Assembly: GCA_011053095.1 (NCBI GenBank)
Contig: DRHS01000264.1
Span: 1 to 52,499 of the forward strand
Length of the DNA stretch: 52,499 bases
Origin: Bacteroides sp.
Lineage (GTDB): Bacteria > Bacteroidota > Bacteroidia > Bacteroidales > SM23-62
Reading direction: 5' to 3'
The notes beneath the pieces were generated by a model. That model did not search any database, was not told the DNA's origin, and saw nothing but the letters and a program-made list of their open reading frames with translations. Both the position numbers and the translations under genes were made by a program. The number at the start of each line of letters is the position of its first letter. Within the stretch, counting starts at the first letter, position 1. Shown one piece after another: positions 19,273 to 26,723 of the stretch.

Positions 19273-19812
19273 TTATCCGGAAGGCTGGGGGAGAGGAATA
19301 ATCACAGGTGTTCCGGAGTCAGCTGGTGAAATAATTATATCCCAGTTCATTGTACTGAACCTTCTGGGATAGATCCCCATCAGACTGGTTCCTGCGTAAA
19401 CAAGGAAGAGATCAAAAATCAGCACGGTGGCCCCAACGAAAATTCCGTTAGACAAACCCCAGGCAATTCCTCCCAGTACATAATATACTGCAACTGGAAG
19501 AATAATCCCTGCACCAATCGTAAGTGCCAGTCCCAATCCCTGTTGTTTTGAATTATGGTCAAGGTAGCCTGAAATCATCATGATTTCTGACAGCTCTATC
19601 TCTTTGTCCTCAATTACCAGTTTCTCATTATCAATTGAAGAAACATCTCCTTTAACCTTCATGCCGTCAAACGTTTTAACCAAAACTGGTTTATCAAGGC
19701 GAATCGATTTGGATTTCTCCGGTTTCGATTTATGTTCAAGCCTGATTTCCTGGCTGTAGGAGGACAGGGTTGGAACCAGAATGAGAATAATATATATACA
19801 ATAACGCAGCAT
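19273..19812 (-). CDS. Small exported or membrane protein of unknown function
   Basis: Starting at ATG 19812, the 179-residue protein has a signal-like hydrophobic N-terminus ending LSSYSQE. A short beta-rich stretch follows (about 30-70, VKTFDGMKVKGDVSSIDNE, reminiscent of an Lsm/SH3-like barrel), then two hydrophobic segments (about 90-110 and 115-145), and a Pro-rich tail ending PLPQPSG. An in-frame ATG eight codons upstream would put a polar segment before the signal, so I prefer 19812. I do not recognise a family. It is isolated between the DnaQ/GIY-YIG gene and a small plus-strand gene. Confidence 0.55.
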   Translation of the reverse strand: MLRYCIYIILILVPTLSSYSQEIRLEHKSKPEKSKSIRLDKPVLVKTFDGMKVKGDVSSIDNEKLVIEDKEIELSEIMMISGYLDHNSKQQGLGLALTIGAGIILPVAVYYVLGGIAWGLSNGIFVGATVLIFDLFLVYAGTSLMGIYPRRFSTMNWDIIISPADSGTPVIIPLPQPSG

Positions 19813-19865
19813 ATAGAATTGAATATAAACATACATAAAAAAGTGATTGGATCAGCATCGATACG

Positions 19866-19904
19866 TTGTACGATTACGGACATTTTATGATTGGATTCGT
19901 ACAA
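19866..19904. promoter_or_regulatory. Inverted repeat in a divergent intergenic region
   Basis: TTGTACGA (19866-19873) and TCGTACAA (19897-19904) are perfect 8-bp inverted copies separated by 23 bases. They lie between the minus gene starting at 19812 and the small plus gene at 19999. They could be an operator or a long hairpin; there is no direct evidence for a bound regulator. Confidence 0.25.
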
Positions 19905-19998
19905 ATCTATATGGGGGGAATCCATGCCAATTATAAGATAAGGGTTTGTTTTACAACTAAATATAAAATATGGAACAATTCATGCAGAGTTTTCCACT

Positions 19999-20139
19999 AT
20001 GTCGGAAAAGATCCGTAACGAAAAGGAGCTTCTATTAGTCCGTAAAAAGCTTAAACATATATACAGGGAAATTATAGGCCTGGTACTAAAGAAGGAGGAA
20101 TTCGAGGAAAGGATAGAAGAATACCTTGAGAAGAACTAA
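19999..20139 (+). CDS. Small charged helical protein (46 residues)
   Basis: An ATG at 19999 opens a 46-residue frame (MSEKIRNEKELLLVRKKLKH at its start) that ends at TAA 20137-20139. The composition is dominated by Lys, Glu, Leu and Ile with a clear amphipathic helical pattern, and the frame fills the gap between two minus-strand genes almost exactly. That composition is more protein-like than random. I do not recognise it. It may be a small regulatory or scaffolding protein, or spurious. Confidence 0.45.
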   Translation: MSEKIRNEKELLLVRKKLKHIYREIIGLVLKKEEFEERIEEYLEKN

Positions 20140-20148
20140 ACGATCCTA

Positions 20149-21159
20149 TTAATTTGCGCCAAAAACCTCTTCTTCATTCAGGAATCCGTCAGCGATCACT
20201 GTCATCCTGATGTTTTCCTGTCCAACAGGAAAAATTGAGGGAACCAGCACAGCCGGAACCATTTTCGAACCATTATTAATTGTCGCAAGTGTATTTGGTA
20301 TTTGCTGGTGTTGTGCTAGCATAATGGCAAATTGGGCAGTTGAGGAGGCAAGGGATTCGATTACTTTATATACTGTCATTGTCTGTGTCCCTTCTACAAT
20401 TCGTCTGCAGGCATCCACCTGTGCGTCCTGCCCGGACAAAAGTACCTTTTTATCTAATCCTTGCTCTGCAAGTGCTCGAGCAACTCCTTTTGAAAGCTGG
20501 TCACCTGAAGAAATAATTGCATCAAGTTTCCCTCCTCCTTCCAGGAAACTATTCACAACCTGGTAGGCCTTTTCCGGATCCCATCCTTCAATATTCTGGT
20601 CTAAAACCACCTGAATATCTCCCCTGATTATCAAAGGTTGAAGAATATTCATTTGACCAATTCTGAGCAGAGAGGAGTTATTATCTTCAGATGCACCTCC
20701 GAGGATTGCATATTTACCTTTGGGTTTAATTTTTGTTAGGTATTCTGCCTGGATTTCCCCAATTCTGACATTATCGAATGAGAGGTGACAATCAAGATCA
20801 CAGTTTTTTATGATTCTGTCGTACGAGATAACATGTATGTCTCTTGCCTTGGCATAATCTACTATAATTCCGGCTGATTCGCTGTTAACAGGAATAATGA
20901 TCAGTACATCAAGCTTGCCATCATCAATCAGTTCCTGGGCCTGTTTTGCCTGTTCAGTTTCACTGCCATCCGCTTCCCTGAGCATTACCTCGGCTCCTTT
21001 TAATTCAAGTTGCTGGGTGAGGTACATAATATCTTTTGACCATCGTTCATGTGAAGGACCCATACTGATGCCCACAACCGGTTTATGTTCCCTGGCACAG
21101 GATGCGACCAGAATAATACTAGCTAAAAGAGTAAACAGAGTACGAGCTAATTTTCTCAT
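20149..21159 (-). CDS. Xylose-binding-like periplasmic lipoprotein (sugar ABC type)
   Basis: The 336-residue protein begins with a lipoprotein signal ending LVASC and continues as a periplasmic-binding protein of the ribose/xylose type. KPVVGISMGPSHERW opens the first lobe, IIIPVNSESAGIIVDYA is the hinge-side strand, and ISYDRIIKNCDLDCHLSFDN closely resembles the XylF ligand region. I start at ATG 21159 because the signal sequence begins there; an upstream in-frame start would add 19 residues. No ABC permease or ATPase gene is adjacent, so it may be a ligand sensor or use a distant transporter. Xylose as ligand is inferred only from the XylF resemblance. Confidence 0.8.
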   Translation of the reverse strand: MRKLARTLFTLLASIILVASCAREHKPVVGISMGPSHERWSKDIMYLTQQLELKGAEVMLREADGSETEQAKQAQELIDDGKLDVLIIIPVNSESAGIIVDYAKARDIHVISYDRIIKNCDLDCHLSFDNVRIGEIQAEYLTKIKPKGKYAILGGASEDNNSSLLRIGQMNILQPLIIRGDIQVVLDQNIEGWDPEKAYQVVNSFLEGGGKLDAIISSGDQLSKGVARALAEQGLDKKVLLSGQDAQVDACRRIVEGTQTMTVYKVIESLASSTAQFAIMLAQHQQIPNTLATINNGSKMVPAVLVPSIFPVGQENIRMTVIADGFLNEEEVFGAN

Positions 21160-21259
21160 GGCTATGATGAATTTAGTTACAGGCAGTTGAAAACCAATAG
21201 AAACCAAGATGTTCAATAAAGATATCTAATTCTCAGATGTAAATCAAGTGAATTCCTAT

Positions 21260-21574
21260 TTACCGGATAATCATTTTTGATGTTTTGATTCCATCGTTGG
21301 TTTTCAGTTTAATTATATAGATACTGTTAGCAAGTCCCTTCCTGTGGAATGTAATACTATGTGTTCCGGCTTCGTTTTGAGCATTTACAAGTTCCCTTAT
21401 CTTTCTTCCGGAGAAATCAAATATTGAAAGGTTAACTTTTGCAGAGACAGGAAGCCTGTACGTAATTTTAGTACTCTGATCGAATGGGTTGGGATGATTT
21501 GCGAGAACAACTCCCTGGCCAAAAACAATTGGAGTATTTATCGGTCTCCCAACAATTAATTTCAGTAATCTCAA
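21260..21574 (-). pseudogene. Remnant of a T9SS cargo protein (C-terminal sorting domain only)
   Basis: The reading frame encodes little more than a type IX secretion system type A sorting domain. It has ANHPNPFDQSTKITYRLP, then VNLSIFDFSGRKIRELV, GTHSITFHRKGLANSIYIIK and a final KTSKMIIR strand. Such domains are normally attached to large secreted proteins; here there is no cargo domain and no signal peptide. The frame has no ATG, only TTG 21574, and an in-frame TGA lies three codons upstream of that. I infer the stranded 3' end of a decayed gene. It shows that the lineage used type IX secretion. Confidence 0.7.
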
Positions 21575-21604
21575 ATTCCAAGATCAGCGCAGGAAGTTAT
21601 TATT

Positions 21605-23110
21605 TCACTTTCCGATACAGAACTTGGAAAATATATTTCCTAATATCTCATCTGTTGTAACTTCTCCGGTGATTTCGCCCAGGTAATGCAACACCTGCCT
21701 TATATCCTGTGCAACAAGGTCTGATGACAGTCCTGACTTCAATCCTTCAGCAACCCTTTCAATTGCTTCGCCGGCATGGGAGAGGGCTTCAAAGTGACGG
21801 GCATTGGTAATAATCACATCATCACCGCCTTTTTGATCACCACGGACCAGTTCAAGCAGGAGGGAGGCCAGTGTATCAATGTTCTCCCCGTAAGAAGCTG
21901 ATATCTGAAGAACATTGTCTTCAGCTTCCATGTTATTAAATTTTGACGGATCAGAGAGGGCTGCAAGTTGCTTTTCGCTCAGAAAATCAATTTTATTAAA
22001 GAGGATTACAAGTTTGTGGTTTCGTACATTCTTGCCAGGCTGACTGGACTGGTTAATCCCTTTTGACTTGGAGCCACGAGATCCGGATTCTTCAACAGCC
22101 TGTCCTTCCGATCCGATCCTGGAGATTCTGATTTTAATCTTTCCGATCAACCGGTCAATCTCTTTAATTTCCTGCGTTGCATCAATCACATACAGCACAA
22201 TGTAGGCTTGTTTTATCTTTTCAAATGTCTTTCCGATGCCAATGCTCTCTATGGTATCCGAAGTATTACGCAGTCCGGCCGTATCGATGAACCGGAAGGA
22301 TAGTCCGTCCATTGTGATCACATCCTCAATGACATCACGCGTGGTCCCGGCAATCTCAGATACGATGGCCCTTTCATCATGCAGAAGGGCATTCAGCAGG
22401 GTGGATTTTCCTACGTTCGTTTTGCCGGTAATGGCAACGGGAACCCCATTCTTGATAACATTCCCCATCTGAAATGAATTCTTCAGCACAAGGATCAGCC
22501 CGGATATTTTGGAAACAAGTTCCTGAAGGTCATTGCGGTCTGCGAATTCAACATCTTCCTCACTAAAATCAAGTTCCAGTTCAATGAGGGAAATGAAATT
22601 CAGCAGTTGCTCACGAAGCCTGGCAAGTTCAGAGGAGAAACCTCCACGCATCTGATTAATTGCTACGCGGTGTGAGGCCTCGGAGCTGCTTGCAATCAGG
22701 TCTGCGACAGCTTCGGCCTGGGAGAGGTCCATTTTCCCGTTCAGGAAGGCCCGCATTGTGAATTCACCCGGCTCGGCTATCCGTGCACCTGCTCCAATCA
22801 GGAGCTCAAGTATCCGTTGCTGTATGAATACTGCCCCGTGACAGGAGATTTCGATCAGATCTTCACCGGTATATGAATGAGGTGCCCGGAAAAGGCTGAT
22901 AAGTACCTCGTCGATGGTCTCTTCCCCGGAGACGATTCTGGTGAAGTGTATGCTGTTTGCCGGAAGCTGATCAATGTTTTTTCCCCCGGAAGGGAAAGCA
23001 ACAAGTTTAGCAGCAATTGCATAGGTATCCTTACCCGATAGGCGGAGGATGGAAATGGCTCCATTGCCCGGCGGAGTTGCAATTGCACATATGGTGGCAT
23101 TGTCGATCAC
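21605..23110 (-). CDS. mnmE: tRNA modification GTPase MnmE
   Basis: MnmE works with MnmG to place the carboxymethylaminomethyl group on U34 of certain tRNAs. The 501-residue protein starts with TICAIATPPGNGAISILRLS (folate-binding domain). It has the G1 loop GKTNVGKSTLLNAL near 230, DTAG, the G4 motif NKID, and the catalytic C-terminal CIGK. It is longer than the usual 450-460 residues because about 35-40 extra Ser/Gly/Lys-rich residues (SRGSKSKGINQSSQPGK) lie between the switch region and NKID. The start codon is GTG 23110; an in-frame stop lies ten codons upstream and no ATG precedes the conserved start. Confidence 0.93.
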   Translation of the reverse strand: MIDNATICAIATPPGNGAISILRLSGKDTYAIAAKLVAFPSGGKNIDQLPANSIHFTRIVSGEETIDEVLISLFRAPHSYTGEDLIEISCHGAVFIQQRILELLIGAGARIAEPGEFTMRAFLNGKMDLSQAEAVADLIASSSEASHRVAINQMRGGFSSELARLREQLLNFISLIELELDFSEEDVEFADRNDLQELVSKISGLILVLKNSFQMGNVIKNGVPVAITGKTNVGKSTLLNALLHDERAIVSEIAGTTRDVIEDVITMDGLSFRFIDTAGLRNTSDTIESIGIGKTFEKIKQAYIVLYVIDATQEIKEIDRLIGKIKIRISRIGSEGQAVEESGSRGSKSKGINQSSQPGKNVRNHKLVILFNKIDFLSEKQLAALSDPSKFNNMEAEDNVLQISASYGENIDTLASLLLELVRGDQKGGDDVIITNARHFEALSHAGEAIERVAEGLKSGLSSDLVAQDIRQVLHYLGEITGEVTTDEILGNIFSKFCIGK

Positions 23111-23163
23111 AGGCGGTTGACAGAATCCTTTTTGATGTCAAACGAAGTTAGTGAATAATTCAT

Positions 23164-23171
23164 TACTTTTG
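23164..23171 (+). promoter_or_regulatory. Bacteroidetes-type -7 box before sucD
   Basis: TACTTTTG matches TAnnTTTG and ends 29 bases before the sucD ATG, in the divergent mnmE-sucD gap. A TTTG lies at 23131-23134, about 29 bases upstream, farther than the usual 19-21. Confidence 0.4.
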
Positions 23172-23199
23172 GGTTCATCAAATCCCAAAAACAAATTTC

Positions 23200-24072
23200 A
23201 TGAGCGTACTTGTCAATAAAAATTCTAAAGTTATTGTACAGGGTTTTACAGGCGGAGAAGGAACTTTTCATGCTACCCAGATGATTGAATACGGATCAAA
23301 TGTTGTCGGAGGAGTTACTCCGGGAAAGGGTGGGGGTACTCACCTGGATCGTCCGGTATTTAATACCGTGGAGGAAGCCGTAAATGAAACGGGAGCTGAT
23401 GTGTCGGTAATATTTGTACCACCCCCGTTTGCTGCGGATGCCATAATGGAAGCTGCGGATGCAGGAATAAAAGTGATCGTAACTATTACAGAAGGCATCC
23501 CCACACAGGATATGGTTCGTGTACAGGAATATTTATCCACCAAGGATTGCAGGATGGTGGGACCGAATTGTCCCGGTGTTATTACTCCTGATGAATGCAA
23601 GGTAGGGATCATGCCCGGATTTATTCATAAAAAAGGTTCTGTGGGAATTGTCTCCCGGTCCGGAACCCTGACCTATGAGGCGGTTGACCAGGTGACAAAA
23701 CTTGGAATGGGACAGTCGACTTGTATTGGGATAGGAGGGGACCCGATAATTGGGACAACCACTCTTGATGCCATTAAACTGCTTATGGAAGATCCTGAAA
23801 CAGAGGGTATTATTATGATAGGGGAAATTGGGGGAAACATGGAAGCCGATGCCGCAAACTGGGTTAAGGAAAATGGAACCAAGCCGGTTGTAGGATTTAT
23901 TGCGGGACAAACAGCACCGAAAGGACGGCGGATGGGTCATGCCGGGGCCATCATCGGGGGAAAAGATGATACCGCAGCGGCCAAGATGAAAATCATGGGG
24001 GAATGCGGGATCCATGTGGTTGAATCACCTGCGGATATCGGGTTGAAGATGAAGGAGGTACTCGGTAAGTAG
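23200..24072 (+). CDS. sucD: Succinate-CoA ligase, alpha subunit
   Basis: SucD forms succinyl-CoA synthetase with SucC and carries the phosphorylated histidine. The 290-residue protein has the CoA-binding N-terminus ([32 protein letters not shown]), the NCPGVITP segment near 124, and the active-site GHAGAIIGG with its histidine near 247. Length and order are standard. The sucC partner is not adjacent, so the subunits are encoded apart, as also occurs in other Bacteroidota. A candidate -7 box precedes the gene. Confidence 0.95.
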   Translation: MSVLVNKNSKVIVQGFTGGEGTFHATQMIEYGSNVVGGVTPGKGGGTHLDRPVFNTVEEAVNETGADVSVIFVPPPFAADAIMEAADAGIKVIVTITEGIPTQDMVRVQEYLSTKDCRMVGPNCPGVITPDECKVGIMPGFIHKKGSVGIVSRSGTLTYEAVDQVTKLGMGQSTCIGIGGDPIIGTTTLDAIKLLMEDPETEGIIMIGEIGGNMEADAANWVKENGTKPVVGFIAGQTAPKGRRMGHAGAIIGGKDDTAAAKMKIMGECGIHVVESPADIGLKMKEVLGK

Positions 24073-24151
24073 AACCTCAGGAGATTAATCAGGGAAGTCC
24101 TGGCCTATCCGATCTGGTTTAAAATATATTTATTATTAAACTATTATACCT

Positions 24152-24898
24152 ATGAAATTACTTGAAGGAAAAGTTGCACTGGTGACTGGAGCGAATCGTG
24201 GAATTGGAAGAGCAATTGCCCTTGGTCTTGGCTCAGAGGGAGCTAATGTTGCCTTTACGGATCTGGCCATTGATGATAATACAAAATCCCTTGAAGCTGA
24301 GCTTTCCGGTCTGGGAGTCAAAGGAAAGGGATACGCCAGCAACGCGGCCAATTATGAAGAGACCGAGAAGGTGGTTGCCGATGTGGTTGAGGATTTTGGG
24401 ACCGTTGATGTCCTTGTGAACAATGCCGGTATAACCAAGGATACACTTCTTATGCGAATGACTGAGGAGCAGTGGGATGCTGTTATAAATGTTAATCTTA
24501 AATCAGTTTTCAATTTCACAAAGATTGTGCAGCCTGTTATGCTTAAGGCCAGATCGGGATCAATAATAAATATAAGTTCTGTAGTAGGTGTTGCTGGAAA
24601 CGCCGGACAGGGAAATTATTCTGCTTCCAAGGCTGGAATTATCGGCTTTACAAAATCAATTGCCAAAGAGGTGGGATCCCGGAATATTCGAGTCAATGCA
24701 CTGGCGCCGGGATTTATTATGACCGAGATGACCGACAAGTTACCAGAAGATGTCAAGGAGACCTGGATCAAAACGATACCCCTTCGCAGGGGAGGTACGC
24801 CCGAAGATGTTGCCAATACCTGTATTTTCCTTGCATCCGATCTTTCATCCTATGTAAGCGGACAGGTTATCAATGTTTGCGGAGCAATGCAGACCTAA
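24152..24898 (+). CDS. fabG: 3-oxoacyl-[acyl-carrier-protein] reductase
   Basis: FabG reduces 3-oxoacyl-ACP with NADPH in fatty acid elongation. The 248-residue short-chain dehydrogenase has the cofactor motif TGANRGIG near 13-20, NNAG near 90, the catalytic serine in NISSVVG (about 141), and the YSASK motif (Tyr about 154, Lys about 158). The C-terminal APGFIMTEM segment and VSGQVINVCGAMQT ending are typical of FabG rather than other reductases. It is followed closely by a lipoprotein gene in the same direction. Other short-chain dehydrogenase functions cannot be fully excluded. Confidence 0.9.
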   Translation: MKLLEGKVALVTGANRGIGRAIALGLGSEGANVAFTDLAIDDNTKSLEAELSGLGVKGKGYASNAANYEETEKVVADVVEDFGTVDVLVNNAGITKDTLLMRMTEEQWDAVINVNLKSVFNFTKIVQPVMLKARSGSIINISSVVGVAGNAGQGNYSASKAGIIGFTKSIAKEVGSRNIRVNALAPGFIMTEMTDKLPEDVKETWIKTIPLRRGGTPEDVANTCIFLASDLSSYVSGQVINVCGAMQT

Positions 24899-24939
24899 GA
24901 ACTCAGGTTTATTTGTTGAGTTTATGGTCGAGCTGTGGT

Positions 24940-25968
24940 TTGAGTGTGCGAGTTAAACCAATTATAGTTGTTTTCTTATTACTGCAGGCAGGATGTGCCC
25001 CTATGGCAGAAATCGACATCCAGATCATGGATCCTGCTGCCGTAAGCCTTCCTCTTTCTGTGCAGAATCTGGCTTTTATGAACAGGACTGTCTATCCGAG
25101 CTTATTATATCCGGATACGGCCAAGTGGACCGATGAAGAATTCTCTATTCTTGATACCGTAATGAACAACTGGATATTTCAGGGAGTAAAGAATTCAATG
25201 GATGATTCGCCTTTGTATGATTTTGAGTCCATCCGTATCGTGCAGGTCAGAAGATCGGATACTGCCGGATTGCTGATTCCCCTTGAAAAATCTATTTTGC
25301 AAAAACTTAAAAATGTTTCCAAGGCGGATGCTATTATAAGCCTTGAGTACTATTTCATCAAGGACAGCGTGCGAATGTGGAGTGATTATGAACTGGGATA
25401 CCACGAGGCTTACTTGGGACTCAATACCATTACACTATGGAGGATATATGATCTGAACAATAACACCATCTTGGATGAAATTGCACTAAATGAAACAACA
25501 GACTGGTTTAGGGATGATGAAACGCTTATTGGAGCAGCCAGTAAACTACCACAGGCTGTTGATGGCATTCGGCAGGCTGCCTATAATGTCGGGGTGACTT
25601 ATGGATTGCGCATCAGTCCCACCTGGAAGGAAACCCAGCGCTTTTTCTACTCCTCAGGTGGAATTGAAATGAGGCGGGCAGCGGGGAAGATAAATTCGGG
25701 GGACTGGTATGGGGCTGCAGAGTTGTGGAGAAAACTTGCATATGGAGAGCACCAGAAGACTGCCGCCAGGGCATGTTTCAATATGGCCCTGTTTTGTGAA
25801 ATGGAGGACCAGTTAATCCTTGCGCTTGACTGGGCTGTGAAAGCATATACCATAAAGCAGGATAAACTGACTAAAGAATATATTGATCTGCTTAAGCAAC
25901 GCTACAGTGACGGCAGACGCTTGAAAAAACAGCTCCCATCCAATTCTGAGTTCCTGCTGGATATTTAA
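24940..25968 (+). CDS. DUF6340-like lipoprotein
   Basis: The protein of about 342 residues begins with a hydrophobic segment and lipobox LLLQAGC, so it is probably lipid-anchored. The body includes VQNLAFMNRTVYPS, DAIISLEYYFIKDS and a C-terminal tetratricopeptide-like helical part (GDWYGAAELWRKLA, ARACFNMALFCEMEDQ). This order resembles the DUF6340 family, whose function is unknown. No ATG precedes the lipobox downstream of fabG; candidate starts are TTG 24940 and GTG 24946. An ATG at 24877 lies inside fabG and would add a non-signal extension. Co-transcription with fabG is likely. Confidence 0.65.
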   Translation: MSVRVKPIIVVFLLLQAGCAPMAEIDIQIMDPAAVSLPLSVQNLAFMNRTVYPSLLYPDTAKWTDEEFSILDTVMNNWIFQGVKNSMDDSPLYDFESIRIVQVRRSDTAGLLIPLEKSILQKLKNVSKADAIISLEYYFIKDSVRMWSDYELGYHEAYLGLNTITLWRIYDLNNNTILDEIALNETTDWFRDDETLIGAASKLPQAVDGIRQAAYNVGVTYGLRISPTWKETQRFFYSSGGIEMRRAAGKINSGDWYGAAELWRKLAYGEHQKTAARACFNMALFCEMEDQLILALDWAVKAYTIKQDKLTKEYIDLLKQRYSDGRRLKKQLPSNSEFLLDI

Positions 25969-25999
25969 ACAGGTTCAGGTTGATTTGGGCACCGTCGGC

Positions 26000-26713
26000 T
26001 TATCTGAGAAATTTTTCCCTGTTCTGCAGGTTCAACAGGCCGATCAGCAGAAATACCACACTGGAAATCGACAGGATTATTCGGTTTTGCCTGATTGTTT
26101 CCATCCATATAACCTCATTGATGTTGGAAGGATTGTCGAAGGGATTCAGAAATACATTCCATTTTGAATCCCTTATCTCATCGGTAAGGATAAGAAAGAT
26201 CAGTCCGATGACCACCATTACCACGGCAGTACCATTACCATTTTTGACGATGGTTGAAACGCAGAATCCGAGTGTTGCGGTGAAGAGCGCCAGAACCATT
26301 ATCTGAGATACCATTTTAAATATGGGAATACTAACAAGGGCATAATGTGCGATAAATGCCAGTGGGAAGAGGCATATATAAACGATAACCATAACCATAA
26401 ACAAGCGGACTAGCCAAACCTTATACCGGTAATCAGGGATGCCAAATATAATCTCAAGGGTTCTCTGATCTGCATCGTTCTGTATCCCGAATGCCGAGGG
26501 ATAGAATACCAGAAGAACTGCCGGGAAGATCAGAAGACCGTAAACGTCTTCTGCTGAAAGATAATTTTCATCGAAAGCCATAATGGTACCTATGGCAAGG
26601 AAAAATATAACAGAGGCAGCTATAAAATAAATGAACTTTCCACCGAAGACTATCCTGATGTTATACCGTGCAAGGCTAATTAGATTATTCTGTATGTTTC
26701 TGAATCTTGTCAT
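26000..26713 (-). CDS. ABC-2 type permease, last gene of the RND/ABC operon
   Basis: The 237-residue membrane protein has about six hydrophobic helices (for example FIYFIAASVIFFLAIGTIM, VYGLLIFPAVLLVFYPSAF, MVVIGLIFLILTD and a final VVFLLIGLLNLQNREKFLR). This size and layout fit an ABC-2 permease. I start at ATG 26713, ten bases after the stop of the RND-ABC fusion; a longer frame would overlap that gene. I infer that it pairs with the ABC ATPase domain at the end of the fusion protein to make a transporter. It lacks the large extracytoplasmic part found in the operon's other permease. No clear terminator follows. Confidence 0.8.
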   Translation of the reverse strand: MTRFRNIQNNLISLARYNIRIVFGGKFIYFIAASVIFFLAIGTIMAFDENYLSAEDVYGLLIFPAVLLVFYPSAFGIQNDADQRTLEIIFGIPDYRYKVWLVRLFMVMVIVYICLFPLAFIAHYALVSIPIFKMVSQIMVLALFTATLGFCVSTIVKNGNGTAVVMVVIGLIFLILTDEIRDSKWNVFLNPFDNPSNINEVIWMETIRQNRIILSISSVVFLLIGLLNLQNREKFLR

Positions 26714-26723
26714 TCTGGATGTA

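Noticed and set aside
24877-24939. ATG start for the DUF6340-like lipoprotein inside the end of fabG
   Set aside because: It would place about 20 polar residues before the lipoprotein signal, which would block normal export; later TTG or GTG starts fit the lipobox better.
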